Assembly (NCBI GenBank): GCA_938082505.1 | Contig: CALLLH010000003.1 | Coordinates: 62,001 to 126,000 of the forward strand | Source of the DNA: an uncultured Flavobacteriales bacterium | GTDB taxonomy: Bacteria; Bacteroidota; Bacteroidia; Flavobacteriales_D; Sanyastnellaceae | Reading direction: 5' to 3' | Length of the DNA: 64,000 nucleotides | Shown here: positions 52,571 to 61,913 of the stretch, piece after piece | How positions within the stretch are numbered: position 1 is the stretch's first letter | Layout of the letters: every line of letters starts with the position of its first letter | Notes under the pieces: model-generated | What the model saw: the letters and a program-made list of their open reading frames with translations, nothing else | The model's database searches: none | Told to the model about the DNA's origin: nothing | Made by a program: the position numbers and the translations under genes

Positions 52571-53617
52571 ATGGCCCCACTAGACCCCAAGGATTTGCAA
52601 ACATCCAAACCTGTGATGCCAGCGTCGACAGACCCCCCTGAATGGCTGCGCGTTGCACGCCGTACAATCCGACTTGAGTCCAATGCTGTCGCAGCCCTCG
52701 AAAGCAGACTGGATGCCGGTTTCGAGCGTGCCGTCCGCGATATTTTGGCGTGCACGCAGCGAGGTGGAAAACTGGTCTTCACGGGGATTGGCAAGAGTGC
52801 GGATGTGGCCAGAAAAACGGTGGCGACGCTCAACAGTACGGGAACACCCGCCGCTTTTCTCCATGCAGCGGATGCGCTGCACGGTGACCTCGGCCTCGTA
52901 GGGAAGGGTGACGTGGTCTTGGCCGTATCCAAAAGCGGGGCCACTGCGGAATTGGTCGGACTGCTTCCCATGCTCGGATCGAGGAACCTGCCACTCATGG
53001 CCATGGTGGGGCGCGTGGACAGTCCCGTGGGCCGGGCGGCCAGCGTCGTCCTTGACGTTTCGGTGGAACAGGAGGCCTGCCCGCATGACCTCGCCCCCAC
53101 TTCGAGTTCGGCCGCACAATTGGCCATGGGAGATGCGTTGGCCATGGCCTTGATGGAGGCCCGGGGGTTCAGCAGCGAGGATTTCGCCCGCCACCATCCG
53201 GGAGGCAGCCTGGGCCGCAAGCTCATGCTCCGATTGTGTGATCTGCTCGACCCCGCGTTGAAGCCCTCCGTCTCACCCGAGGCTGACCTGCGCAGTGTGG
53301 TCGATGCCGTCTCCACAGGAAGACTGGGTGCTGCTGCCGTGCTCGATGGCACGTCCGGCACCGGCATGTTGCTCGGGATCATCACCGACGGCGACGTGCG
53401 GCGCGCGCTGGACCGTGACCCCGCATCCTGGTCGTCACTTTCGGCCCGCGACGTGATGCAGTCCGAACCCCGATGTCTGCGGGCGGAAACCCGCGCCATC
53501 GAAGCCCTTGAGCTGCTCGAGTCCCATCGGATTTCCCAAGTTGTGGTGACCGATGAAGACGGGGTCTTCATCGGATTCGTGCACCTTCACCAGCTGATGG
53601 ACGCGGGCATCCGCTGA
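52571..53617 (+). CDS. kdsD: D-arabinose 5-phosphate isomerase (KdsD/KpsF type)
   Basis: 348 residues from the ATG at 52571 (residue 16, ATG 52616, is an alternative). An SIS domain at about 55-190 shows the sugar-phosphate motif TGIGKSADVARK, the Ser-rich LAVSKSGATAEL and the HGDLGLV segment. Two CBS repeats follow (about 225-345, GIITDGDVRRAL and the QVVVTDEDGVFIGFVHLH end). The HHPGGSLG motif between them is a KdsD hallmark. It supplies arabinose 5-phosphate for Kdo, the inner sugar of LPS. It is followed after 16 bases by tatC and then lptB. Confidence 0.93.
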   Translation: MAPLDPKDLQTSKPVMPASTDPPEWLRVARRTIRLESNAVAALESRLDAGFERAVRDILACTQRGGKLVFTGIGKSADVARKTVATLNSTGTPAAFLHAADALHGDLGLVGKGDVVLAVSKSGATAELVGLLPMLGSRNLPLMAMVGRVDSPVGRAASVVLDVSVEQEACPHDLAPTSSSAAQLAMGDALAMALMEARGFSSEDFARHHPGGSLGRKLMLRLCDLLDPALKPSVSPEADLRSVVDAVSTGRLGAAAVLDGTSGTGMLLGIITDGDVRRALDRDPASWSSLSARDVMQSEPRCLRAETRAIEALELLESHRISQVVVTDEDGVFIGFVHLHQLMDAGIR

Positions 53618-53633
53618 TCTCGCCATTCCAAAC

Positions 53634-54494
53634 ATGTCCACACAGCAACAAACGTCAACCGGAGAGATGGGCTTCATGGACCATCTCGAGGAATTGCGGC
53701 GGCGGCTGTTCTACTCACTGGTGGGCATCCTGTCTGGAGCCATCACCCTCTTCGTCATGAAGGATTGGGTCTTCGACCGGCTCATTTTTGCCCCGAGGAA
53801 CCCGGATTTCATCACTTTCCGGGCTTGGTGCGCCCTGGGACACCTCACCGGGGCAGGCGACCGATTGTGTGTCACAGAAATCACCTACGAGCTCATCAAT
53901 ACCACCATGCTCGGGAATTTCTCGGCGCACATCCTGGTTTCGGCCATCGGGGGGTTCATCATTGCCTTTCCCTGGACATTCAACCAGATTTGGCGGTTCA
54001 TCCGACCCGGTCTTCACGGCAAAGAGGCGAAGGCCGCGCGCGGGGTGACCTGGGCGGCCACCGCGCTGTTCTTCATCGGGATCTGTTTCGGTTACTTCGT
54101 GATTGCCCCGCTCAGTCTCCAATTCCTCGGTCATTATGAAATCGGGGATGTGCAGGCCCGGATCGCCTTGATGAGTTACCTGAAAACCGTGGCCAGCATC
54201 ACCCTTGCCGCCGGCCTCATTTTCCAGGTCCCCGTCGTGGTGCATTTCCTCGCCAAGCTCGGATTGGTCACTCCAAGGTCCTTGCGCAAATTCCGGAAAC
54301 ACACATTGGTCGTGACCCTCATCGTCGCCGCCATCATCACTCCTCCGGACCTCACGAGCCAGGTACTGGTCGCCCTTCCGGTACTGGGGCTGTATGAAAT
54401 CGGCATCCTCCAGGCCAAACGGATCCAACGCCGGCAAGAGCGCAGCGATGCATCAAACGCCCGAGGGGGCGGAAATCCTTCCGACCGCCCATGA
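53634..54494 (+). CDS. tatC: Sec-independent protein translocase TatC
   Basis: 286 residues with six hydrophobic segments. TatC receives twin-arginine signal peptides. The N-terminal motif is [18 protein letters not shown], and the periplasmic loop/TM3 region [20 protein letters not shown] is typical. The late [10 protein letters not shown] and VLGLYEIGI segments also match. Compared with E. coli it has an insertion in the first periplasmic loop (about 55-85), common in Bacteroidota. Its ATGA overlap with lptB places Tat and LPS export in one unit. tatA is not in the window. Confidence 0.95.
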   Translation: MSTQQQTSTGEMGFMDHLEELRRRLFYSLVGILSGAITLFVMKDWVFDRLIFAPRNPDFITFRAWCALGHLTGAGDRLCVTEITYELINTTMLGNFSAHILVSAIGGFIIAFPWTFNQIWRFIRPGLHGKEAKAARGVTWAATALFFIGICFGYFVIAPLSLQFLGHYEIGDVQARIALMSYLKTVASITLAAGLIFQVPVVVHFLAKLGLVTPRSLRKFRKHTLVVTLIVAAIITPPDLTSQVLVALPVLGLYEIGILQAKRIQRRQERSDASNARGGGNPSDRP

Positions 54495-55270
54495 AGCTCT
54501 CCGCACACAATATCGTGAAGCAATACGGCCGCAGGAAGGTGGTCAACGAGGTCTCCTTTGAAGTCGAGACGGGCGAAGTCGTCGGATTGCTCGGGCCGAA
54601 TGGCGCCGGCAAGACGACGTCCTTCTACATGGTCACCGGTCTTGTACGCCCTGATGCCGGAAACGTCTGGCTCCAGGATGATGCCGGGGAATATGACATC
54701 ACGCGGGAGCCCATGTACCGCAGGGCACAGCGGGGCATCGGTTATCTGCCCCAGGAACCCTCTGTCTTCAGGAAGCTCAGCGTGGAGGACAACATCCTCG
54801 CCATCCTCGAACTCCACATTCCCGAACAGAAGCAACGTCGGGAACGGCTGGAAGCGCTGCTGGAAGAGTTTGGACTCACCCATGTGCGCAAGAACCGCGG
54901 CGATGTGCTCAGCGGCGGAGAAAAACGCAGGACGGAGATCGCCCGGGCCCTTGCCGCCAATCCCCGCTTCATCCTGCTCGACGAACCCTTCGCCGGCGTC
55001 GACCCCATCGCAGTCGAGGACATCCAGCACATTGTGGGTCAATTGCGAAGCAAGGGCATTGGAATCCTGATTACGGACCACAATGTCCAGGAGACCCTGC
55101 ACATCACGGACCGCGCCTACTTGCTCTTCGAGGGGCGCATCCTGAAAGCTGGAACTGCCGAAGAACTCGCCGCCGACGAGCAGGTGCGCAAGGTGTACCT
55201 CGGCCAGAATTTCGTGTTGAGAAGCACCCTTGAGGACCCGCAGGGACCGGGGTCCTCCACCGCCGTCTGA
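54491..55270 (+). CDS. lptB: LPS export ABC transporter ATP-binding protein
   Basis: 259 residues. ATPase of LptB2FG, which extracts LPS from the inner membrane. Walker [19 protein letters not shown]-loop [17 protein letters not shown] (characteristic of LptB), signature [15 protein letters not shown] and Walker [17 protein letters not shown] are followed by the switch His in [11 protein letters not shown]. The C-terminal tail is about 15 residues longer than the E. coli protein. It lies 4 bases into the tatC stop. lptC is elsewhere in this window; lptF and lptG are not seen. It converges with ribE. Confidence 0.95.
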   Translation: MKLSAHNIVKQYGRRKVVNEVSFEVETGEVVGLLGPNGAGKTTSFYMVTGLVRPDAGNVWLQDDAGEYDITREPMYRRAQRGIGYLPQEPSVFRKLSVEDNILAILELHIPEQKQRRERLEALLEEFGLTHVRKNRGDVLSGGEKRRTEIARALAANPRFILLDEPFAGVDPIAVEDIQHIVGQLRSKGIGILITDHNVQETLHITDRAYLLFEGRILKAGTAEELAADEQVRKVYLGQNFVLRSTLEDPQGPGSSTAV

Positions 55271-55280
55271 TTCCGGCTGC

Positions 55281-55886
55281 TCAGTTTTGGCGGCGCATCA
55301 ATTCAGCCACGTACTTGCCCAGCACATCAAACTCGAGGTTGACCCTGTCGCCTTGCTTCAGGCGGTGGAAACCGGTGTGCTCCCAGGTGTAGGGGATCAC
55401 CGTGATGCTGAATCCTTCGGGTGATGCATCCACCACCGTCAAGGACACCCCGTTCACGGTGATCGAACCCTTGGCCACCGTAAGGTGGTGGAGCGCCTCC
55501 GCGTGTTGGAATGTCAAGTTCCACGAACCATCCCGCGCATCGATGCCCATGACCTCTGCCGTGGTATCCACATGGCCCTGGACGATGTGGCCGTCCAACC
55601 GGTCGCCTACACGCGTGCAGCGTTCGAGGTTGACCCGGTCTCCTTCGGACCAACCTCCGAGGGTCGTTCTGGACAGGGTTTCCTCCACCGCCGTCACCAC
55701 GTAGCGGTTGCCTTCGACAGACACCACCGTGAGGCAAACTCCATCATGGGCCACACTTTGGTCCACCCTCAATTCCGAGGCAATTTCCGCCTCCAACGTG
55801 AAATTCCGGTTGGTCCCCTGCGCCTCGATGGCCACAATGTGTCCCATGGATTCTATGATGCCGGTAAACATGGTGCTGGTCTTCAT
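55281..55886 (-). CDS. ribE: Riboflavin synthase, alpha chain
   Basis: 201 residues from the ATG at 55886; the canonical MFTGIIE start is at 55871, five codons in, and is equally possible. It converts two molecules of 6,7-dimethyl-8-ribityllumazine into riboflavin. Two homologous beta-barrel domains are visible: SVAHDGVCLTVV in the first and KGSITVNGVSLTVV in the second, with QGHVDTTA between. The 55886 start overlaps the upstream 900-residue gene by ATGA. The neighbouring pdxA order is a common one in this phylum. Confidence 0.93.
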   Translation of the reverse strand: MKTSTMFTGIIESMGHIVAIEAQGTNRNFTLEAEIASELRVDQSVAHDGVCLTVVSVEGNRYVVTAVEETLSRTTLGGWSEGDRVNLERCTRVGDRLDGHIVQGHVDTTAEVMGIDARDGSWNLTFQHAEALHHLTVAKGSITVNGVSLTVVDASPEGFSITVIPYTWEHTGFHRLKQGDRVNLEFDVLGKYVAELMRRQN

Positions 55887-58585
55887 TCGTCGTCCGCGCT
55901 CAAACCTCCGAGCAATTGGAGGGTGCCCGTGAACCGCTCCGGGACAATTCCGGACAGGCGTCGGGTAAATGCGGTGCAGGTGTAGTGGTAGGTGCCGTCC
56001 GAACACATCCCGCCCTGCTCGACGTGGCGGCCATCCCATCCCAGGTTCGGGTCGGTCGAGCGCCAGACTTCCTCGCCCCAGCGATTGAACACCCTGAAGT
56101 CAACGCTGTCCACGAATTTCCATGGGAACGGCCTGTAGAGGTCGTTGGTCCCATCGAAATTGGGCGTGAAAACGTTGGGAAGGAAGTAGAACGGGCAATT
56201 GTCCGTGCACACCGTGTCGCTCCATGCGCTCTCGTTCCGACGCAGCGCACCATCCGGCCCGGGCATGAGGCTGTCCAATGCGGTAACAGCCCAGCATCCC
56301 GCAATGGAGCCTCCCAATTCGCCGGCAGTCAACGTGATGGAGGTGTCCATCGGACCCGACAACTCCGTGAGCCAAGCAAAGGCCCCGTCCAAACTGTCAC
56401 TCCGATAAATCCTGTAGGCCATGACGTCATCGGCACACTCCAGGACCGGCCACGCCAAGGTCACCGATTCCTCGGCGCAATCAGGGTCCACGACCAGTTC
56501 CGGAGGGCAGGGGGGCTCCTGGTCATAGGGTGTGGCACACCGCACTGCGCTCCAATTCTCGATCGGGTCGAGGATATCCTGGACCCCATACGTTCCGAGG
56601 GTGCGCACACGAAAACAGGAGAGGACCCCATTGACGAGACCGGACTCCACGTAAAGCGGCTCAGGAACGGTGTCCAACAATTCAAGTGTGCCGTCCTCGA
56701 GGACCCTGTGAAATACAAAGGCCGTATCGCCCCATGGCCTTCCGGGCGGCACCTGCAGGGTAATCCTGTTGTCCCCGGGGACCAGACGCAGATCCGGAAC
56801 CGGAGCGGGAACACTGGTGCCAATCAGGTCCAGACCACTCCACGCCTTCGCCCTGTATTGCCAAACGGGCACTTCGGTATCCACGGGACCATGCATGCCC
56901 ATCGTGTCGGCCGCTCCAAGCCAAGTCGACGTCTCCGTCTCCAAGATGACTTCCCAATCCTCCCCTTCGGCAGGACGGGCCTCCACGCTGTAGCGGTAGG
57001 GGCCAGGAAAGGCCTCCAAGGTGTCCGCGTCGGTGGGGGGGGACCAGCGCACCTCCACCTGCCCCGCGCTGACGTCGGATATTTCCACCGATGCTCCGGT
57101 CATCACCGGCACACCCTTGTTGATTTCCGCGCATCCTTCGGGACCCACACGGCTCCTGGATCCATCCGGCATGACGGCCACGATCCGATAGCAATAGCGG
57201 GCTCCATAGCTGAGGGTCCCCGTGTCGAGAAACGCATTGTTCCCCAGGCCCTGCACCAATGCCACCTGCTGGTAACCCGCTCCATCCGGCATGCCCACCC
57301 CACAGAATCCACTTTCAGGAAAGCCCTGTCCGATGCGACGGTAGACTTCATAGCCTCCGGCTGCCTGCTCCGCGTCATTGTAACTCCCCGTGCAAGGATG
57401 CCCAGACCAATCCACCTCCACCGCGTTTCCGATGGGCTGCGCCTCGGTGGAGGACACCGGCCTGGCGATGACCTTGACATTGACCGTCTCCACATCACTG
57501 AGTGGTATGACGTCCCCGTCGGTCGCCTTGAAAACCAATTGATACGGCGCCGTCCTGACCGCGTCGCACCCGGGCACCCACGAAAAGGTTCCGATTCCCT
57601 GGATGGGATTCCACACGAATGTCGCAGCCGGATCCAACTCATCCACCGGTCCGCCCACCACACTGACCGTCACATCGTCTCCCCCGGGATCGAAAGCCGT
57701 GACCTCGAAGGTCAGCGAGGCCCCCTGAAGCACACAGGTATCCGCAGGCACCACCACGACGGGAGGTTCATTGTTGCAGGTTTCGACATTGATCTGCATG
57801 TCCCGGATGACCTCGCCCACAAGGATCCACTGGCCCGCCACCTCGCGCCACTCCCTGATGCGGAGCGCCATGTTGTATTCACCGGCCAGTCCGGGAACAT
57901 CCCATGTGACCGTCCCGGTCAAGGGGTCCACCACGAAATCACCACCGGCACCTTCCACCTCATTGGGCTGAACGAAATTCTGGATCGGAAGGCATTCGAA
58001 TCCGGCGCAGGGAATCAAGTCGTACGTCAGGGAATCGCCATCGGGATCGAAGGCTCCAGGATTGTGCTCCCATACCTGGTTGATGCAGGCATTCTCCACC
58101 GCTGGAGCCAGCAGGATCGGACTGTCGTTGTGTCCTGCCTGGGCATCGATGATGAGCAGACTCGAGATGCAGAACGGCACATCGACCGAGCCGGGAATGT
58201 TGAGGACCCCGGCATTCCGGTTGGGGTCCTCCACCACGAGGTTGTAAATCCCCGGTCCAGGGTAGGTGTGCGTCCCCCTGTAGAGGTTCAACCGGATGTC
58301 GCCATCCAATAGCTCGCCGATGTGCTGTCCTCCGGGGTTCAATGGGCCATTGATCCGGGGGAGGCTGTCCACGGTGTTTTCGAGTCCCTGATCGCCCCAC
58401 ATGATGCTCAGGTAGGGCCGGTCCGCCACCACCGTTGATTTCGTGTAGGTGGTGATGGTGATTTCGTAGGTCGAACCTGTGAGGTGCCGATAGGTGATTT
58501 CACCCGCGCGGTTGTGCGTGGCCCCCGCCTTGAAGGTGGAGCACACCAATAAAATCAACAGGGGAAGGGCCGACCGCATGGACAC
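55883..58585 (-). CDS. Secreted protein with type B T9SS sorting domain
   Basis: 900 residues. A signal peptide (about 1-22, ending KAGA-TH) is followed by a domain starting ATHNRAGEITYRHL, found in many Bacteroidota secreted proteins. Ig- or cadherin-like (about 280-390) and fibronectin-III-like segments (400-760) come next. The C-terminal 90 residues are the gliding-motility-associated (type B) sorting domain: FLPNVFTPNFDGTNDLYRPF, VFNRWGEEVWRST, WDGR and GTYHYTCTA. Cys pairs are frequent. It is predicted to reach the surface through the type IX system, like SprB. Its role (adhesin or otherwise) is not established. Confidence 0.88.
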   Translation of the reverse strand: MSMRSALPLLILLVCSTFKAGATHNRAGEITYRHLTGSTYEITITTYTKSTVVADRPYLSIMWGDQGLENTVDSLPRINGPLNPGGQHIGELLDGDIRLNLYRGTHTYPGPGIYNLVVEDPNRNAGVLNIPGSVDVPFCISSLLIIDAQAGHNDSPILLAPAVENACINQVWEHNPGAFDPDGDSLTYDLIPCAGFECLPIQNFVQPNEVEGAGGDFVVDPLTGTVTWDVPGLAGEYNMALRIREWREVAGQWILVGEVIRDMQINVETCNNEPPVVVVPADTCVLQGASLTFEVTAFDPGGDDVTVSVVGGPVDELDPAATFVWNPIQGIGTFSWVPGCDAVRTAPYQLVFKATDGDVIPLSDVETVNVKVIARPVSSTEAQPIGNAVEVDWSGHPCTGSYNDAEQAAGGYEVYRRIGQGFPESGFCGVGMPDGAGYQQVALVQGLGNNAFLDTGTLSYGARYCYRIVAVMPDGSRSRVGPEGCAEINKGVPVMTGASVEISDVSAGQVEVRWSPPTDADTLEAFPGPYRYSVEARPAEGEDWEVILETETSTWLGAADTMGMHGPVDTEVPVWQYRAKAWSGLDLIGTSVPAPVPDLRLVPGDNRITLQVPPGRPWGDTAFVFHRVLEDGTLELLDTVPEPLYVESGLVNGVLSCFRVRTLGTYGVQDILDPIENWSAVRCATPYDQEPPCPPELVVDPDCAEESVTLAWPVLECADDVMAYRIYRSDSLDGAFAWLTELSGPMDTSITLTAGELGGSIAGCWAVTALDSLMPGPDGALRRNESAWSDTVCTDNCPFYFLPNVFTPNFDGTNDLYRPFPWKFVDSVDFRVFNRWGEEVWRSTDPNLGWDGRHVEQGGMCSDGTYHYTCTAFTRRLSGIVPERFTGTLQLLGGLSADDE

Positions 58586-58685
58586 CGAAAGGTAAACGTG
58601 CAGACGCCGAGGAAGTTGGCGGTTGGTGCAAAAAATCCCCTTCTCGGTGGGAATCTACCCCGGGCTGCTCCAGTCCCTTCCGGAG

Positions 58686-58693
58686 TACCTTCG
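58686..58693 (+). promoter_or_regulatory. -7-type promoter box immediately before pdxA
   Basis: TACCTTCG ends 5 bases before the pdxA start codon, so a transcript from it would be leaderless or nearly so. No -33 element is visible at usual spacing. Confidence 0.45.
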
Positions 58694-58698
58694 CATCC

Positions 58699-59766
58699 AT
58701 GGCTGTTTCGAAAACCGTCCGTATCGGCATCACCTGGGGTGACCCTCACGGCATCGGCTCGGAATGCATCCTGAAGGCCTTTGCCGATGAGCGCGTCCTT
58801 CAGGACCTGATTCCCGTAGTGTACGGGCATACCGAGTCCCTGCGGAAGCAGGCGCAGATGTTTGATGTCCAGGTGGACATCCGCTCCACGGAAGATCCTT
58901 CCCAGGCCAAGTCCGGTGCGCTTCATTGCGTGGACATCGTGGATTCGCTGCCTGCTCCCGATTGGGGTCAACCCCACCCGGATGCCGGGGAATTCGCCCG
59001 GCTCAGCCTTGAAGCTGCCGTCAAGGATCTCGCGGCCACGAAGGTCGATGTGCTGGTGACCGCTCCGATCAACAAAGACACCATTCAAGGCGGCAAATTC
59101 AAATTTCCCGGACACACGGAATACCTCGCCAGCATGGCGGGCGTCGAGGATGTGCTCATGATCCTCGCCACCGAGGCCCTCCGCGTCGGGGTGGTGACCG
59201 GCCATGTGCCCCTCAAGGACGTGGCCTCCCATCTGAGCAAGGAGGCCATCATGAAGAAAACCCGCATCCTGCAGGAGAGCCTGGAACGGGACTTCGGCGT
59301 GGCCACTCCGCGCATCGCCATCCTGGGATTGAATCCCCATGCGGGAGACAATGGCCTCATTGGCGAAGAAGAGAAAACCATCATCCTGCCAGCTGTTCGC
59401 GCCCTTCAAGAGGCCGGACTCAAGGTCCAGGGGCCCTTTGGAGCCGATGGCTTTTTCGGCACGGGAGGCTACCGTCATTTCGATGGCGTCATGGCCATGT
59501 ACCACGATCAGGGACTGGTTCCATTCAAAAGTCTGTCCTTCGGTCATGGTGTGAATTTCACGGCCGGATTGCCTGTAGTGCGCACCAGTCCGGACCATGG
59601 AACGGCCTTTGACATCGCAGGGAAAGGCGAGGCTGACGGCTCCAGTCTCAGGGCCGCCTGCTGGGCCGCGGCGGACATTCGACTGAACCGCGGTGAACAT
59701 CGGGAGCGCACGGCAAACCCCCTTGAAGTCTCCCAGAAAAGGGACAGCGAGCGAGAACGGTTCTGA
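58699..59766 (+). CDS. pdxA: 4-hydroxythreonine-4-phosphate dehydrogenase
   Basis: 355 residues. It oxidises 4-phosphohydroxy-L-threonine in the DXP-dependent route to pyridoxal phosphate. The N-terminus is IGITWGDPHGIGSE, family-typical. TAPINKDTIQ is the substrate segment, and the metal-binding His residues are in FPGHTEYLA and MAMYHDQGLVPFK. The NAD end is SPDHGTAFDIAGKG. The C-terminus carries about 20 extra charged residues. It diverges from the type B protein gene and precedes DUF177 with its own promoter between. Confidence 0.95.
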   Translation: MAVSKTVRIGITWGDPHGIGSECILKAFADERVLQDLIPVVYGHTESLRKQAQMFDVQVDIRSTEDPSQAKSGALHCVDIVDSLPAPDWGQPHPDAGEFARLSLEAAVKDLAATKVDVLVTAPINKDTIQGGKFKFPGHTEYLASMAGVEDVLMILATEALRVGVVTGHVPLKDVASHLSKEAIMKKTRILQESLERDFGVATPRIAILGLNPHAGDNGLIGEEEKTIILPAVRALQEAGLKVQGPFGADGFFGTGGYRHFDGVMAMYHDQGLVPFKSLSFGHGVNFTAGLPVVRTSPDHGTAFDIAGKGEADGSSLRAACWAAADIRLNRGEHRERTANPLEVSQKRDSERERF

Positions 59767-59783
59767 GTGGATTGAAAGTCCGC

Positions 59784-59812
59784 TTGTCATTGCATCGAAA
59801 ACCGTACCTTTG
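59784..59812 (+). promoter_or_regulatory. Promoter for the DUF177-rpmF unit
   Basis: TTG (59784-59786), 18 bases, then TACCTTTG (59805-59812). Both elements and the spacing match the Flavobacterium-type promoter. The box ends 25 bases before the DUF177 start. Confidence 0.6.
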
Positions 59813-59837
59813 CCCCCCCTCAAAGCTGGGGTAACGC

Positions 59838-60410
59838 ATGCGCGCCAAGTCCGAATTCGAAATCCCCTATACGGGTTTGAGCATCGGAAGACACGCATTC
59901 GACTTCAGGCTTGACGGGGCGTTCTTTTCAGAATTCGAACCCAACGACTTCAGCGATGCAGACCTTCAGGTCTTCGCTGAGTTGGACCGGTTCGAGAGCA
60001 TGATGCACTTCGACGTCCACGTGACGGGAACTGTGCGGTCCGATTGTGACCGCTGCAGCGCACCGGTCACGCTTCCGATTGAACACCGTGTACGGTATGT
60101 GGTGAAATTCGGAGAACGTACCTACCGCAATGACGATGACATCCTTGTCCTCGGCCCTGCGGAGCACCTGTTGGACGTGCGCGAATTCCTCTATGAGTCC
60201 ACGGTCCTGGGTCTGCCCTTGCGCCGGACGCATGAGGAAGATGAAGACTGTGACCCCCAGGTGTTGCAATACCTGACGGGCAGTGTGGTGGATGCACCGC
60301 TGGAAGTGCACGAGGAGACGGATCCGAGGTGGGCCGCGTTGAGGGGTTTGTCCTCCTCTCCGGACGAGGAACGTGAGCAAGGAATAGAGGAGGAACAACA
60401 AGACGAGTAA
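59838..60410 (+). CDS. DUF177 (YceD-like) protein upstream of L32
   Basis: 190 residues. The gene pairs with rpmF in most bacteria, and the E. coli homologue YceD has been linked to rRNA (23S) accumulation. The conserved CxxC appears as SDCDRCSAPVTLPIE. Further segments are YVVKFGERTY and a DVREFLYESTVLGLPL core, typical of DUF177. The C-terminal 25 residues are strongly acidic (DEEREQGIEEEQQDE). It is followed after 47 bases by rpmF. Confidence 0.9.
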   Translation: MRAKSEFEIPYTGLSIGRHAFDFRLDGAFFSEFEPNDFSDADLQVFAELDRFESMMHFDVHVTGTVRSDCDRCSAPVTLPIEHRVRYVVKFGERTYRNDDDILVLGPAEHLLDVREFLYESTVLGLPLRRTHEEDEDCDPQVLQYLTGSVVDAPLEVHEETDPRWAALRGLSSSPDEEREQGIEEEQQDE

Positions 60411-60457
60411 ACCATTGACTCCGAAGTGCCCAGGCACTGAGGAACAACCATACGACC

Positions 60458-60652
60458 ATGGCACATCCCAAGCGACGCCAAAGCAAGACGCGCTCCCGCA
60501 AGCGCAGGACGCACTACAAGGCCGAAACGCCCAACGTGTCCACCTGTACCACGACGGGACAGGCCCACATGTTCCACCGTGCCCATTGGTATGAGGGAAA
60601 GCTCTACTACAAGGGCCGTGTGGTGATGGAGAAAGAAAGCGCCGAAGCCTGA
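60458..60652 (+). CDS. rpmF: Ribosomal protein bL32
   Basis: 64 residues, the usual length. It begins [20 protein letters not shown], the universal L32 opening. The four-Cys zinc form is absent: only one Cys (STCTTTG) remains, as in the zinc-independent C- variant common in Bacteroidota. A 6-bp dyad (AGTGCC-ca-GGCACT, 60425-60438) lies in the gap after DUF177. An intrinsic terminator follows downstream. Confidence 0.97.
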   Translation: MAHPKRRQSKTRSRKRRTHYKAETPNVSTCTTTGQAHMFHRAHWYEGKLYYKGRVVMEKESAEA

Positions 60653-60676
60653 CTTCTCCCCACTTGAATTTTCTGG

Positions 60677-60711
60677 AAGCCCGCCCAGCAGCCTGCTGAC
60701 GCGGGTTTTTC
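60677..60711 (+). terminator. Intrinsic terminator after rpmF
   Basis: Outer stem cccgc/gcggg with an inner stem cagcag/ctgctg, then TTTTT. It lies about 25 bases past the rpmF stop and separates the DUF177-rpmF unit from fabH. Confidence 0.75.
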
Positions 60712-60768
60712 CACATCCGGTCGTGACCCCAGCCGCGCGCCACACTCAGGGCCGGCGGAGGGACGTCC

Positions 60769-60776
60769 TATTTTCG
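60769..60776 (+). promoter_or_regulatory. -7-type promoter box before fabH
   Basis: TATTTTCG, 37 bases before the fabH start and after the rpmF terminator, so fabH-accB-accC likely has its own transcript. No -33 TTG is found at normal spacing. Confidence 0.45.
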
Positions 60777-60813
60777 CCGCCACGCCTCCAGAAAGAGGTC
60801 AACACAACTTGCG

Positions 60814-61830
60814 ATGAGTTCAACTCAAACCGCCGCCATCACTGCAGTTCATGGATGGTTGCCCGAAGACAAGCTGACCAATGCCGACCTCGAAAAGATG
60901 GTCGACACCAACGACGAGTGGATCCGCACGCGTACGGGCATCACGGAACGCCGCATCCTGAAGGATCCCACCAAGGCCACCTCCGATATGGTGGCGGAAG
61001 TGATCAAGGGCCTTTGTGTCCAGCGCGGCATTGAACCGGCCACCATCGACCTCGTCATCGTGGCCACGGTCACGCCCGATATGTTCTTTCCATCCACCGC
61101 CCAATTGGCCTGTTACAAATCCGGGGCGGTCAATGCCTGGGGATTCGACCTCAGTGCAGCCTGCAGCGGATTCCTTTTTGCCTTGCGGACCGGTGGACAG
61201 TTCATCTCCACGGGCACCCACAAGCGCGTGGTGGTGGTCGGTTCGGACAAGATGAGCAGCATCGTGGACTACACAGACCGGACGACCTGTGTCCTGTTTG
61301 GCGACGCGGGAGCCGGGGTCCTGCTCGAGGCCGATCCCACGGGAGACAATGGCATTCGGGACGCCATTCTCCGCAGCGATGGTTCCGGAGCGGAACACCT
61401 CCGCATGCAGGCCGGCGGTTCCTTGAATCCCGCCTCTCATGAAACCGTGGATGCCAAAATGCACTTCATCGAACAGGATGGCAAGCCGGTCTTCAAGGCG
61501 GCGGTCACTTCCATGGCGGACGTGAGTTATGAAATCATGGAACGCAATGGCCTCTCCGCGGATGATGTGTCCTGGTTGGTGCCCCACCAGGCCAACATGC
61601 GCATCATCGACGCCACCGCCAACCGCATGGGGGTCGGACGCGAGAAAGTGATGATCAACATTCAGAAGTATGGCAATACCACTGCCGCCACCATTCCGCT
61701 CTGTCTCTGGGAGTGGGCAGAACGCCTGACTCCGGGGGAGAACCTCATACTCAGCAGCTTTGGAGGCGGATTCACCTGGGGCAGCATTTGGCTCAAATGG
61801 GCCATGGAACCCACCCCCAAAGCTCAATAA
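60814..61830 (+). CDS. fabH: 3-oxoacyl-ACP synthase III
   Basis: 338 residues. It condenses acetyl-CoA or branched acyl-CoA with malonyl-ACP to start fatty-acid synthesis. The catalytic triad is complete: C117 in [13 protein letters not shown]258 in VPHQANMRI and N288 in [20 protein letters not shown] and the C-terminal [11 protein letters not shown] are typical. Branched-chain starters dominate in Bacteroidota, but specificity cannot be read here. It is followed by accB and accC, which supply malonyl-CoA. Confidence 0.95.
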   Translation: MSSTQTAAITAVHGWLPEDKLTNADLEKMVDTNDEWIRTRTGITERRILKDPTKATSDMVAEVIKGLCVQRGIEPATIDLVIVATVTPDMFFPSTAQLACYKSGAVNAWGFDLSAACSGFLFALRTGGQFISTGTHKRVVVVGSDKMSSIVDYTDRTTCVLFGDAGAGVLLEADPTGDNGIRDAILRSDGSGAEHLRMQAGGSLNPASHETVDAKMHFIEQDGKPVFKAAVTSMADVSYEIMERNGLSADDVSWLVPHQANMRIIDATANRMGVGREKVMINIQKYGNTTAATIPLCLWEWAERLTPGENLILSSFGGGFTWGSIWLKWAMEPTPKAQ

Positions 61831-61913
61831 GCACCTCGACTCGCATGAGTTCGGTGATTTTTCCGGTTACTTTGTCCTGTTGGATTTAACCGGTCCACCC
61901 ATTCAACCAGGCC

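Noticed and set aside
55916-58312. 798-residue plus-strand ORF
   Set aside because: Antisense to the type B secreted protein; His/Arg/Pro-rich without motifs, whereas the minus strand has a clear sorting domain.
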